Shown: one piece after another, positions 7,552-16,081 of the stretch | How positions within the stretch are numbered: the first letter of the stretch is position 1 | Layout of the letters: every line of letters starts with the position of its first letter | DNA from: Nakamurella silvestris | GTDB taxonomy: Bacteria; Actinomycetota; Actinomycetes; Mycobacteriales; Nakamurellaceae | Reading direction: 5' to 3' | DNA length: 64,000 nt | Assembly: GCA_003576535.1 (NCBI GenBank) | Contig: QXCQ01000263.1 | Span: forward strand, 1 to 64,000 | The notes under the pieces: generated by a model | Databases searched by the model: none | The model's input: the letters and a program-made list of their open reading frames with translations, nothing else | What the model was told of the DNA's origin: nothing | Made by a program: the position numbers and the translations under genes

Positions 7552-10452
7552 TCAGCTGTGCGTCGGAGGCCGTTTCGAGGGGGTCCCGCCGGTGGCGTGT
7601 GATGGATCCGACAGAACCTGGGCCAGGTGCTGCGGGGACGCGTCGGTGAGCTGCCGGGCCTGGGTCCGGCAGGAGAACCCGTCGGCGAGCAGCACCGTGT
7701 CCGCCGCCGCGGACTCGACCGCAGGGACCAGGACGCGGTCGGCGATGGCGACCGAGATCTCGTAGTGGCCCTTCTCCATCCCGAAGTTCCCCGCCATCCC
7801 GCAACAGCCGGCCAGGGTGCTGACCCGGGCCCCGGCCGAGGCCAGGAGGGTGAGGTCGGCCTGGTAGCCCATCGATGCGTGTTGGTGGCAGTGCGGTTGG
7901 GCCAGGATGGTGGTTCCGGTCAGATCCCTTGGTCGCCAACCTGTTTCCAGCTCGGCGACGAGAAACTCGGCGAGGGTTCGGGTATGGGCGGCCACCTCGG
8001 CGGCCCCCGGGTCGTGCGGCAGCAGTTCTGTCAGGTCCGACCGCAGGACCGCCGTGCAGGAGGGCTCGAGTCCGACAACGGCCCGCCCGGCCCGGATGTG
8101 CGGGACCAGCAACGCGACCGTGGAACGGAGGGTGCGCCTGGCCGCATCCAGCTGACCGGTGGTGATCAGGGTGATGGCGCAGCAGGTGCCTGGCTCCGCC
8201 ACGACCACCCGGTAGCCGGCCTCCTCGAGGACGCGTACGGCCTGGCGCGGGATGTCGGCGTCGAAGGCATTGCTGAAACAGTCCGCCCAGAGCAGCACCT
8301 CCCCCTTCGGGGCCGGTGCGACCGTTGTCGGGCGGTGTTTCCACCAGCGCCGGAACGGTACGGCCGCGAGTGCGGGCAGATCCCGTCGTGGATCGAGCCC
8401 GGCAGCGCGCAGTGCCGGCCGGCGCAGGTACGTCCAGGAGCCGAGGCGATTCGTCAGCCCTGGTCCGCCGGGCAGGGCGGTGACGAGCCGAAGCCAGCTC
8501 GGCAGCCGACCGAGCAGGTAGTGGGACCTGGGCCGGAGCCGGCGGCGGTACCGCTGATGGAGGACCTCGGACTTGTACGTCGCCATGTCGACCTCGGCCG
8601 GGCAGTCGGAGGCGCAGGCCTTGCAGGACAGGCAGAGGTCGAGGGAGTCGGCCAGTTCGGGTGAGCGGAGTCCGCCGGGCAGTGCGCCCCGTACGGCCTC
8701 CTGCAGGACACGTGCCCGGCCTCGCGTCGAGTCCTTCTCGTCCTTCGTCGCCAGGTACGACGGGCACATGAATCCGCCGGAATCGCCGTTGTCGGCGCGA
8801 CATCGGCCCACGCCCACACAGCGGTGGGCGGCGGAGGCGAGGTCGCCGAAATCGGTCGACAGGGCGAAACCTCTGCCGGGCAACGGTTCGACCCCCGCGA
8901 GCCGGAGGTCCGCGGCGGCCGCGGCCACCTCCGGCGACCCGGTGATCAGGCCGGGGTTGAGCAGGTCGTCCGGATCGAACAGGTGCTTGAAGTCGGCGAA
9001 GGCCCGCAGGGCGTCGGGTGAGTACATCGACGGCAGGAACTCGCTGCGGGCCCTGCCGTCCCCGTGCTCCCCCGACAGGGAGCCGCCGAACTCGCCGACC
9101 AATCGGGCGGCGTCCGCCAGGAAAGCGTGGAAACGTTGTGGCGCATCGTGTATCGGTAGGTCCAGGCGGGTGTGCACACAGCCGTCACCGAAGTGGCCGT
9201 AGGAGATGCCGGACACCCCGTGTTCGTGTTTGAGTTCTTCGAAGGCGCGGAGGTATCCGCCGAGCACGGCCGGTGGGACGGCCGCGTCCTCCCATCCGGG
9301 CCAGGCGGGACGCCCGTCGGCGGTGCGGCCGGCCAGTCCGGCCCCGTCCTCCCTGATCCGCCAGAGGGCCGCGGTCTCCGGCCCGGTGGGGATCACCCGG
9401 ACCGCCCCGGTGCCGGCGGTGGCGCAGATCAGCTCGGCCGCTGCCCGTGCCTCGGCCGCCGTTGCTCCTGCGGTCTCGACGAACAGCCACCCGCCGCCGG
9501 CCGGAAGGTCCGGGACACGGTCCGCGCCGCGCGCTGCGCGGACCACATCGACCAGGTGGGAGTCGAGCCCCTCCACCGCGAGGGGGCGCAGCGGCAGCAG
9601 GGCTACGACATCATCTGCCGCAGAAGGCATGTCCGGGTAGCCGAGGACGGCGAGCGCGGTGTACGGCGGGATCTCGACCAGGTCGAGTGTCGCGCTGACG
9701 GTGATCCCGCAGGTGCCCTCGCTGCCGACCAGGGCGCGGGCGAGGCCACGACCGTTCTCCGGCAGCAGGTGCTCGAGGGAATATCCGGACACCTGCCGGG
9801 AGAACCGGCCGAACTCCGTGCGCAGCAGGGCCAGATTGCCCGAGACCAGCTCCTCGAGACCGGGAACCGCCCCGTACCCGTTGCCGAGCAGCAACTGTCG
9901 GCCGTGACCGTCGACGATCTCGAGTTCGCGGACGTTGTCCGCCGTCCGCCCCCAGGTGACGGCCCTCGGCCCGCAGGCGTTGTTGCCGATCATCCCGCCG
10001 AGCGTGCACCGGGACCCGGTCGACGGGTCGGGCCCGAAACGCAGGCCCGAGGGAGCGGCCGCACGCTGGAGGGACGACAGGACGACACCGGGCTGGACCG
10101 TGGCCGTCCGACGCTCGGCGTCGATCTCGATGATCCGGTCGAGGTGACGGCTGAAGTCCAGCACGATGCCGCTGCCGATGGCATTGCCGGCGACCGACGT
10201 TCCTGCCCCGCGGGGGGTGAGGGGGAGGCCGAAGTCGCGGGCGACCTGTACCGCCAGGTGCACGTCGTCCGGCACTGCGGGGAACAGCACTGCCGACGGC
10301 AGCACACGGTAGTTCGAGGCGTCGCTGGAGTACTCGGCGAGCCGACGTGGCTCGTCGGAGATCTCGCCGCGGATGCCGGCGCGCAGGGTCGACACGGCAG
10401 CCGTCAGGGATGTCCGGTCGGTACCGGGATCACCCTGCACGCTGATGCCCAT
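7552..10452 (-). CDS. FAD-linked oxidase/Fe-S protein, D-lactate dehydrogenase-like
   Basis: A 966-residue fusion of an FAD-binding oxidase (GlcD/Dld type) with an iron-sulfur and CCG-domain reductase. The N-terminal third has the PCMH FAD signature TPRGAGTSVAGNA and GGMIGNNACGPRAVTWG. Around residues 540-640 are two ferredoxin-like cysteine clusters, CVGVGRC...FMCPS and CLSCKACASDCP. Two CCG segments close the protein (GTCCAITLITTG and LAGCCGMAGNFGMEKGHYE), as in heterodisulfide-reductase and GlpC-like proteins. The architecture matches respiratory D-lactate (or D-2-hydroxyacid) dehydrogenases feeding quinones at the inner membrane face. ATG at 10452 is chosen over an upstream in-frame start because AGGGAG sits 10 bases ahead. 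Substrate is inferred, not proven. Confidence 0.85.
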   Translation of the reverse strand: MGISVQGDPGTDRTSLTAAVSTLRAGIRGEISDEPRRLAEYSSDASNYRVLPSAVLFPAVPDDVHLAVQVARDFGLPLTPRGAGTSVAGNAIGSGIVLDFSRHLDRIIEIDAERRTATVQPGVVLSSLQRAAAPSGLRFGPDPSTGSRCTLGGMIGNNACGPRAVTWGRTADNVRELEIVDGHGRQLLLGNGYGAVPGLEELVSGNLALLRTEFGRFSRQVSGYSLEHLLPENGRGLARALVGSEGTCGITVSATLDLVEIPPYTALAVLGYPDMPSAADDVVALLPLRPLAVEGLDSHLVDVVRAARGADRVPDLPAGGGWLFVETAGATAAEARAAAELICATAGTGAVRVIPTGPETAALWRIREDGAGLAGRTADGRPAWPGWEDAAVPPAVLGGYLRAFEELKHEHGVSGISYGHFGDGCVHTRLDLPIHDAPQRFHAFLADAARLVGEFGGSLSGEHGDGRARSEFLPSMYSPDALRAFADFKHLFDPDDLLNPGLITGSPEVAAAAADLRLAGVEPLPGRGFALSTDFGDLASAAHRCVGVGRCRADNGDSGGFMCPSYLATKDEKDSTRGRARVLQEAVRGALPGGLRSPELADSLDLCLSCKACASDCPAEVDMATYKSEVLHQRYRRRLRPRSHYLLGRLPSWLRLVTALPGGPGLTNRLGSWTYLRRPALRAAGLDPRRDLPALAAVPFRRWWKHRPTTVAPAPKGEVLLWADCFSNAFDADIPRQAVRVLEEAGYRVVVAEPGTCCAITLITTGQLDAARRTLRSTVALLVPHIRAGRAVVGLEPSCTAVLRSDLTELLPHDPGAAEVAAHTRTLAEFLVAELETGWRPRDLTGTTILAQPHCHQHASMGYQADLTLLASAGARVSTLAGCCGMAGNFGMEKGHYEISVAIADRVLVPAVESAAADTVLLADGFSCRTQARQLTDASPQHLAQVLSDPSHATGGTPSKRPPTHS

Positions 10453-10949
10453 GGTCCTGCGACTCCCTGTGGCTGCCCGTCGTCTCCAGGTCCACACGCT
10501 ACTGGGGTGCGCGCCGGATCACGCCGGTCGGGTGATCGGTCGGGTGGGTCGGGCCTTCGCCCTCGGGTGATCCGAAGCCCGGCGGAAGGAAAATCCGCGA
10601 CGGTGGTGAACCTTTCGGCCACGGCCGTCGTGTTGTAGGCATGTTCGTCTCTGTCCATCGAGCCTGCCGCACCCACCGGCCGGAAATGCGACCGTGCTCT
10701 CGCGGGCACAGGAGATGCACAGGGGAGTTTTACATCAACGTTCAAGTACAGCCGGTACTGTCCTTCCAAGTGGAGGAAAAGCCGGTGAAGTGTTCCGGTT
10801 CGCCGAACCGAACCGTGGCCGAACCATCCGGAGCACGCCGGGCCCCGAATACCTGACCTGGGCGTACTCCCGGCACACGAACGCAGCTGTCACCGGACCG
10901 ATCACCACCGAATCGATCCGGGAAACGAGATATCGAAGGAGCAGTTCAT
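10453..10949. other. Divergent promoter region before the flavin cassette
   Basis: Nearly 500 bp without a credible gene. Two exact palindromes stand out: AGTAC-agccg-GTACT (10745-10759) and CGGTTCG-c-CGAACCG (10796-10810), about 200 and 145 bp ahead of the lipoprotein start. They are plausible operators of unknown regulators. A small open frame at 10641-10856 has no ribosome site or recognisable domain. Confidence 0.45.
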
Positions 10950-11591
10950 ATGGGAGCCGTCACCACGAACCGGGGCCGCAAGGGCCATTTCATGGCAGCC
11001 CTGGCCAGTTTCGCCATTCTCGGAGCCACCGCCGCGTGCGGGTCGAGCGAGCCGACCGCCACCGCGAGCCCCACCAGCGACGTCGTCGTCTCCGGTCCGT
11101 CGACCACCGCCGCGGATCCGACCACGGCCGCTGCGGCGGACCCGACGACCCCGGCCGACCCGACCACCCCGGCGGATCCCACGACCCCGGCCGACCCCAC
11201 CTCGGCCGACCCCACCTCGGCCGACCCCGCCACGAGCGCGCCGTCCAGTTCCGATCCTGCACCGGCCACCAGCTCGAGCGCGGCCGCGGCGAGCCTGTAC
11301 AAGGACGGCTCCTACTCCGAGACCGGCAACTACTCCTCCCCCGGTGGAACCGAGCAGGTCAAGGTCGACGTGACCCTGGCGGGCGATGTGGTGACCGCCG
11401 TCACCGTCACACCGCAGAGTTCCAACCCGACCGGCCAGCAGTTCGAGTCCATGTTCGCCGGCGGGATCGGTGCCGAGGTGATCGGCAAGAACATCGCCGA
11501 CCTCTCGGTGAGCAAGGTCTCCGGCTCGTCGTTGACCAGCGGCGGTTTCAACGAGGCCATCGAGAAGATCAAGGCTGATGCTCAGAGCTGA
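10950..11591 (+). CDS. FMN-binding-domain lipoprotein (flavinylated electron carrier)
   Basis: A 213-residue predicted lipoprotein with an N-terminal export signal ending in LGATAAC (Cys30; the -3 position is less standard than Leu), then about 70 residues of Thr/Pro/Asp-rich repeats such as DPTTPADPTT that would hold the domain away from the membrane. The C-terminal about 100 residues are an FMN-binding domain. The expected attachment motif S-G-A-T is present as SGSSLTS, so FMN would be linked to Ser194 rather than Thr. RBS AAGGAG is 8 bases ahead of the ATG. The next gene is the flavin transferase that performs this modification and overlaps by 14 bp, so function follows strongly from context: an extracytoplasmic flavin electron carrier. 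Confidence 0.88.
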   Translation: MGAVTTNRGRKGHFMAALASFAILGATAACGSSEPTATASPTSDVVVSGPSTTAADPTTAAAADPTTPADPTTPADPTTPADPTSADPTSADPATSAPSSSDPAPATSSSAAAASLYKDGSYSETGNYSSPGGTEQVKVDVTLAGDVVTAVTVTPQSSNPTGQQFESMFAGGIGAEVIGKNIADLSVSKVSGSSLTSGGFNEAIEKIKADAQS

Positions 11592-12438
11592 GGTCTCGTT
11601 CGAGGCCATCGGGACCCACTGGCAGATCCAGACGGATCAGCCGGTGGGGGCCGATCTGGCCTCCCGCATCAGCGACCGCATCGAGACCTTCGATCGGACG
11701 TACTCCCGGTTCCGCGCCGATTCCCTGGTCACCGCCATCGCTTCGGCCGCCGGGCGGTACGAGTTCCCCGACGACGCCGGTGTCCTGTTCGACCTGTACG
11801 ACCGGCTCTACCGGGCGACCGACGGTGCGGTGACACCGTTGGTCGGCACCTCCCTCGAGCACCTCGGCTACGACCGCACCTACAGTCTCGTCCCGGCGGC
11901 CGGACACCTGCCGGCCCCGGTATGGCCGGAGGTGATGGACTTCTCGGACGGATTCCTGACCACCAGTCGCCCCGTCCTGCTCGATGTCGGGGCGGCGGGG
12001 AAGGGGTATCTCGTCGACATCCTGGCCGACCTGTTGGACGGGTCCGGGATCACCGAGTACCTGATCGACGGCAGCGGGGACCTGCGGCAGCACGGCGGTC
12101 AGGGCCACCGGATCGCCCTGGAACATCCCTTTGCGCCGGGCAAAGCCATTGGGGTGGCGAATCTTTCCGAGCGTGCACTCTGTGGTTCGGCCACCAACCG
12201 GCGTACCTGGGGGGAGGGCCTGCATCATGTGGTCGACGGCCGAACCGGCCGGCCCACCAGTGATGTCGTGGCCACCTGGGTGATCGCCGGGACCGCCGTG
12301 GAGGCGGACGGTCTGGCCACCGGTCTGTTCTTCGCCGGCCCCGAGGCCTTCGGGGACTTCGACTTCAACTACGTGCGGATGTTCGCAAACGGTACGGCGG
12401 ATCGTTCCGCCCACTTCGACGGGGAGCTCTTCACATGA
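11578..12438 (+). CDS. apbE: FAD:protein FMN transferase (ApbE family)
   Basis: A 286-residue ApbE-family enzyme, which uses Mg and FAD to attach FMN covalently to Thr/Ser of carrier proteins. Supporting segments: FEAIGTHWQI at the N-terminus, FDRTYSRFRADS, and the conserved DVGAAGKGYLVD (family consensus GAxAKGYxxD). I see no signal peptide or lipobox, so this copy is probably cytoplasmic, unlike many ApbE lipoproteins; the carrier would then need modification before or during export, or a more distal start may be missing. It overlaps the lipoprotein gene by 14 bp in another frame and the following membrane gene by 4 bp (ATGA), which indicates one operon. Confidence 0.9.
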   Translation: MLRAEVSFEAIGTHWQIQTDQPVGADLASRISDRIETFDRTYSRFRADSLVTAIASAAGRYEFPDDAGVLFDLYDRLYRATDGAVTPLVGTSLEHLGYDRTYSLVPAAGHLPAPVWPEVMDFSDGFLTTSRPVLLDVGAAGKGYLVDILADLLDGSGITEYLIDGSGDLRQHGGQGHRIALEHPFAPGKAIGVANLSERALCGSATNRRTWGEGLHHVVDGRTGRPTSDVVATWVIAGTAVEADGLATGLFFAGPEAFGDFDFNYVRMFANGTADRSAHFDGELFT

Positions 12439-14045
12439 ACGCACTGATCGGCAGACCCCTCGCCATCGTCACCGGCGCGCTCGACCGCCTGACCGGCCGG
12501 GTCACGATGTACCGCCTCGTCACCCTGCTGCTCGGCCTGCTGGCCGTCATCGCCCTGATCTTCTCCCTCACCGGCGACATCACCTACACGCCACGACAGC
12601 TGCTGGCCAGCGCCGCCGTGCTGCTGGTCGTCACCTACCTGGCGAACCGACTGATCGCGGCAGCCTTCTCGGTGGTCCCCCACTCGGAGTCCTCGATCAT
12701 CACGGCGTTGCTGCTGTTCTTCCTGCTGCTGCCGACGGACAAACCGGCCGGACTGCTGATGCTCGCCATCGCCGGTGTCCTGGCCTCGGCCTCGAAGTAC
12801 CTGCTGGCCTTCCGGGGGCGTCACATCTTCAACCCGGCCGCCGCGGGGGCCGTGCTGATCTACCTGTTCTACTGCCTGGTCTCGGCGATCTGGCCGGACA
12901 GCGCTTCGGTGTTTCCGTTGACGGCGGCGGGATGGTGGGTGGCCAGTGAGACACTGTTCCCGTTCGTCCTGGTCTTCGCCTTCCTGGTGCTGTTCCGGAC
13001 CAGGAAACTCGCCATGGGGCTGACGTTCGTCGTGCTGGCCCTGGCTCTGGTCGTCTACTACCTGATGGACACCGCGGGCCAGGGGTTCGGCGCCGCCCTG
13101 AACACCGCGCTGTTCTCCTACCCGATCATTTTCCTGGCCGGGTTCATGCTGTCGGAACCGTTGACCCTGCCGCCGCTGAAATGGCAGCAGTACACCCTCG
13201 CTGTCGGGGTGGCGGCTCTGGTCGCCTACCCGCTCCTGGTCGGGTCCGTTCAGCTGGGCTCGGTCTTCCTGTTGAGCGGTCCGGAATGGGCGCTGGTGGT
13301 GGGCAACGTCTTCGCCTTCCTGTGCGGCCAGCGCAAGGGCATCCGGCTCACGTTCCGCGGGAAGCGCCGGCTGACACCCACCACCTACGAGTTCGAATTC
13401 GAGTCGCGGCGGCCGATCTCGGCACGGGCGGGCCAGTACATGGAGCTGACGATCCCCCACGACAAGGTCGATTCCCGGGGTATCCGCAGGGTTTTCAGCC
13501 TCACCTCGGCTCCGGGTGAGGATCGTTCCGCCCGTTTCGGGGTGAAGATGGCGGAGAAGTCCAGCACCTTCAAAACCGCCTTCGCCGACCTGAAGCCCGG
13601 GGACGAGGTCTCGGCCACCGCAGTCGGCGGCGACTTCCTGCTGCCCTCCGATGCCAGCAGGCCGCTGCTGCTGGTGGCCGGTGGCATCGGGATCACCCCG
13701 TACATCAGCCATCTCGGCCAGTTGGCCGCGTCGGGCGGTGATCGTGATGTCATCCTGGTCTACGGGGTCAACGACATCTCCGAGATCGCCTACACCGAGG
13801 AACTCGTCCGGGCCGGCACCAGGGTGCTCCTGGTCGCCCCGGAACGACCGGCCGACCTCCCGGCCAACTGGCAGTTCGCCCCGGCGGCCTATGTCAGCGC
13901 CGATCTGCTCGCCCGGCACGTCCCCGACGTCACCCGTCGGCATGCCTACGTCTCCGGCCCACCGGTCATGGTGAACGCGGTCGCCGGCGGCCTGCGTGGT
14001 CTCGGTGTCAGCCGGGTACGGACGGATCGCTTCAGCGGGTACTGA
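12435..14045 (+). CDS. RnfD/NqrB-like membrane protein fused to ferredoxin-NAD(P) reductase-type domain
   Basis: A 536-residue fusion. The first about 300 residues contain eight or nine hydrophobic helices, with the RnfD/NqrB-like segment HIFNPAAAGAVL. The last about 220 residues are a flavin reductase: FAD-binding RRVFSLTSAP and the NAD(P)H-site motif LLVAGGIGITPYISHL, ending VRTDRFSGY. NqrB/RnfD normally carry covalent FMN on a Thr in a motif like SGATPL; here the equivalent loop reads SASVFPL, so no covalent FMN is expected in this subunit. The likely job is to take electrons from cytosolic NAD(P)H, pass them across the membrane and reduce the flavinylated lipoprotein outside. The final acceptor is not encoded nearby. 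Confidence 0.85.
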   Translation: MNALIGRPLAIVTGALDRLTGRVTMYRLVTLLLGLLAVIALIFSLTGDITYTPRQLLASAAVLLVVTYLANRLIAAAFSVVPHSESSIITALLLFFLLLPTDKPAGLLMLAIAGVLASASKYLLAFRGRHIFNPAAAGAVLIYLFYCLVSAIWPDSASVFPLTAAGWWVASETLFPFVLVFAFLVLFRTRKLAMGLTFVVLALALVVYYLMDTAGQGFGAALNTALFSYPIIFLAGFMLSEPLTLPPLKWQQYTLAVGVAALVAYPLLVGSVQLGSVFLLSGPEWALVVGNVFAFLCGQRKGIRLTFRGKRRLTPTTYEFEFESRRPISARAGQYMELTIPHDKVDSRGIRRVFSLTSAPGEDRSARFGVKMAEKSSTFKTAFADLKPGDEVSATAVGGDFLLPSDASRPLLLVAGGIGITPYISHLGQLAASGGDRDVILVYGVNDISEIAYTEELVRAGTRVLLVAPERPADLPANWQFAPAAYVSADLLARHVPDVTRRHAYVSGPPVMVNAVAGGLRGLGVSRVRTDRFSGY

Positions 14046-14051
14046 TCCTGC

Positions 14052-14102
14052 CGCGAGTGGACTCCCACACCCCCAGAAATGGGGTGTGGGAGTCCACTCG
14101 CG
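14052..14102. terminator. Perfect 22-bp-arm palindrome (family 1)
   Basis: Arms 14052-14073 and 14081-14102 are exact reverse complements around the loop CAGAAAT. The outer ends are CGCGAGTG and CACTCGCG, the family-1 frame. It sits 6 bp past the stop of the flavin-reductase fusion and 5 bp before the stop of the convergent alcohol dehydrogenase gene, so it can terminate both. Confidence 0.8.
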
Positions 14103-14107
14103 GTGGG

Positions 14108-15163
14108 TCAGAGGGTCAGGTCGATGACGGTCATGCCCGGCCGAACACCCATCGTGGCAAGGGCCTCCGCTGCACCGTCCAACCCGATGACCCGGCCGAC
14201 GAGCTCCGACGGGCGTAGCCGTCCGTCGGAGATCATGTCGAGCAGCGGCGGATAGTCCTTGGCCGCCATACCGTGTGATCCGTGGACCGCCAGCTCCCAG
14301 GCCACCACCCGGTCCATCGGCAGTGCCGGGGTGGAGTTCTCCCCGAGCAGCAGGCCGACCTGGACGTGACGCCCGCGTCGCCGGAGGGAGCGCACGGAAG
14401 AGACGGCGGACGCCGGGTCACCGATCGCGTCGAGGGAGATGTGCACCCCTGCGACGAGTTCGACGATCTGTTCCTCGACCGGGCCGTCGGTCGGGTCGAG
14501 GGTGTACCGGGCACCGAGGGTCCGCGCCATCTCGCGGGCCGCCGGGTTCACATCGATGCCGATCACCTCCAAGCCCAGTGCGTGGGCGATCATCACCGCA
14601 GACAGCCCCACACCTCCGCAGCCGAACACCGCCACCCACTGACCGGGCACCACCTCGGCATGGCCGGTGAGCGCCCGGTAGGCGGTGGCGAAACGGCAGC
14701 CCAGGGAGGCGGCCGTGACGAAATCGATGGACTCCGGCAGTGCCACCAGGTTGTGGTCGGCGTGGTGGATGACGACCTGGTCGGCGAAGGAGCCGGCATG
14801 GGTGAAGCCGGGCTGGGTCTGGTCCGGGCAGACCTGGGAGTCCCCGGCCAGGCACCACTCGCAGGTCCCGCAGCCGCAGACGAAGGGCACCACGACCCGG
14901 TCACCCTGCTTCCACCGGGACACCCCCTCACCGACGGCCGCGACCACCCCGGCGAGTTCGTGGCCGGGGGTGTGGGGTAGGGGGACCGGATCGTGGCCGC
15001 GCCAGGCGTGCCAGTCCGACCGGCACACACCGCTGGCCCGGACGTCGATGACGACACCACCCGGCGGTGCAGCGGGCCGGGGGAGCTCACGCAGCTCCAA
15101 CGGGCCGTCGAACCGGTCGTAGACAACGGCTCTCATCAGGTCGGCGGGCGGTCTCTGCGTCAT
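14108..15163 (-). CDS. Zinc-dependent alcohol dehydrogenase (MDR superfamily)
   Basis: A 351-residue medium-chain dehydrogenase that oxidises an alcohol or reduces an aldehyde with NAD(P). Catalytic zinc ligands appear in GVCRSDWHAW (Cys) and HTPGHELAG (His-Glu); the structural zinc site is the four-cysteine lobe CGCGTCEWCLAGDSQVC. The Rossmann motif is VFGCGGVGLSAV, followed by IGIDVNP whose Asp suggests NAD preference. ATG at 15163 has GGGAG 11 bases upstream; GTG at 15181 would add six residues, and ATG at 15118-15136 would shorten the N-terminus. Substrate cannot be read from sequence. It stands alone, converging on the flavin cassette. Confidence 0.88.
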   Translation of the reverse strand: MTQRPPADLMRAVVYDRFDGPLELRELPRPAAPPGGVVIDVRASGVCRSDWHAWRGHDPVPLPHTPGHELAGVVAAVGEGVSRWKQGDRVVVPFVCGCGTCEWCLAGDSQVCPDQTQPGFTHAGSFADQVVIHHADHNLVALPESIDFVTAASLGCRFATAYRALTGHAEVVPGQWVAVFGCGGVGLSAVMIAHALGLEVIGIDVNPAAREMARTLGARYTLDPTDGPVEEQIVELVAGVHISLDAIGDPASAVSSVRSLRRRGRHVQVGLLLGENSTPALPMDRVVAWELAVHGSHGMAAKDYPPLLDMISDGRLRPSELVGRVIGLDGAAEALATMGVRPGMTVIDLTL

Positions 15164-15262
15164 GGGGACAGTATCTCCCACCCCGGATCAAGGCCCGCCG
15201 AGTGCACCCGCACCACGTGGAATCGGTCATCCTCGCGTGGAGGACGCGCACGTGCAGGGAGG

Positions 15263-15994
15263 TCAACGCCGTTGCAGGATCATCCAGGACTGACCCATCC
15301 GGGCCGGGGTCACGACGGGCTCGCCGTTGTCCCGTTCGTAGACACCGTCGAGCTTGAGGACATGATCCGATCCGGCCGTCACCGAGACGAGGTCGAACCC
15401 GGCGCGATCGGCCATGAAGGTCAGGTCCTGCCGGTGGACGAACTGGTTGTGATGCCTTGCCACACCGATGGTCTCGGCGCAGGTCTGGAAGATCGGCCAG
15501 TGCCGGGGGTCGACGAACTCCAGGAAGGTCACCACCACGCGTCCGTGCGGGCGCAGTACCCGGCGGCACTCCAACAGCCAGCGGTAGTGGGCCTCGAAGG
15601 GGATATGGGTGAAAACGCTGAAGAAGCTGACCATGTCGAAGGCACCGGCGTCGGTAGGTGCTGTCAGGCCGAGGGTCTCGGCGAACTCGAATTCTGGTGC
15701 CTGGGTACGGGCGTAGTCGAGCAGAAGGGGGACCACGTCGAGCCCGAGGTATCGTCCCTGAAAACCGCTGCGGGCCAGTCGAACCGCCAGCCTGCCACTG
15801 CCGCAGCCGACATCCAGCAGATCGGTGTCCGGCCTGAGCCCGGCGGCGCGCAGCACCGCCTCCTCGACCGCGCCGATCGCCTCCCAGTTGCCACCGACGG
15901 CCAGATGCATGGCCTCGTCCAGCGGGTGTTCGCCGACGAGACGGTCGATGTGGGCGCGGTACTCCTCGTTGAGCAGCGCCATGATGTTCTGCAT
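15263..15994 (-). CDS. Class I SAM-dependent methyltransferase
   Basis: 243 residues with a standard class I methyltransferase fold. Motif I is LLDVGCGSGRLAVRL; the acidic ribose-binding position follows in YLGLDVVP, and post-I residues are FDMVSFFSVFTHI. Downstream, ECRRVLRPHGRVVVTFLEF is the usual beta5-region. It lacks substrate-specific features I can identify, so the methyl acceptor is unknown. No clear Shine-Dalgarno precedes the ATG at 15994, which may be leaderless; ATG at residue 5 is an alternative. It lies 99 bp downstream of the alcohol dehydrogenase start region on the same strand, with no obvious pathway link. Confidence 0.8.
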   Translation of the reverse strand: MQNIMALLNEEYRAHIDRLVGEHPLDEAMHLAVGGNWEAIGAVEEAVLRAAGLRPDTDLLDVGCGSGRLAVRLARSGFQGRYLGLDVVPLLLDYARTQAPEFEFAETLGLTAPTDAGAFDMVSFFSVFTHIPFEAHYRWLLECRRVLRPHGRVVVTFLEFVDPRHWPIFQTCAETIGVARHHNQFVHRQDLTFMADRAGFDLVSVTAGSDHVLKLDGVYERDNGEPVVTPARMGQSWMILQRR

Positions 15995-16081
15995 CGCGCG
16001 GACGCTACCGGAGGTCGACGGCAGATCCGGTGATTGACGAACAGCCCCCGAAACAGCGTGGCGTGGTTCCTGAGACCCTGG

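Noticed and set aside
5753-8803. 1016-codon open frame on the minus strand
   Set aside because: It runs through three real genes in another frame and is an Arg/Gly/Pro-rich shadow.
10641-10856. 71-codon gene before the flavin cassette
   Set aside because: No ribosome site or family match, and it spans both palindromes, so it is more likely promoter DNA.
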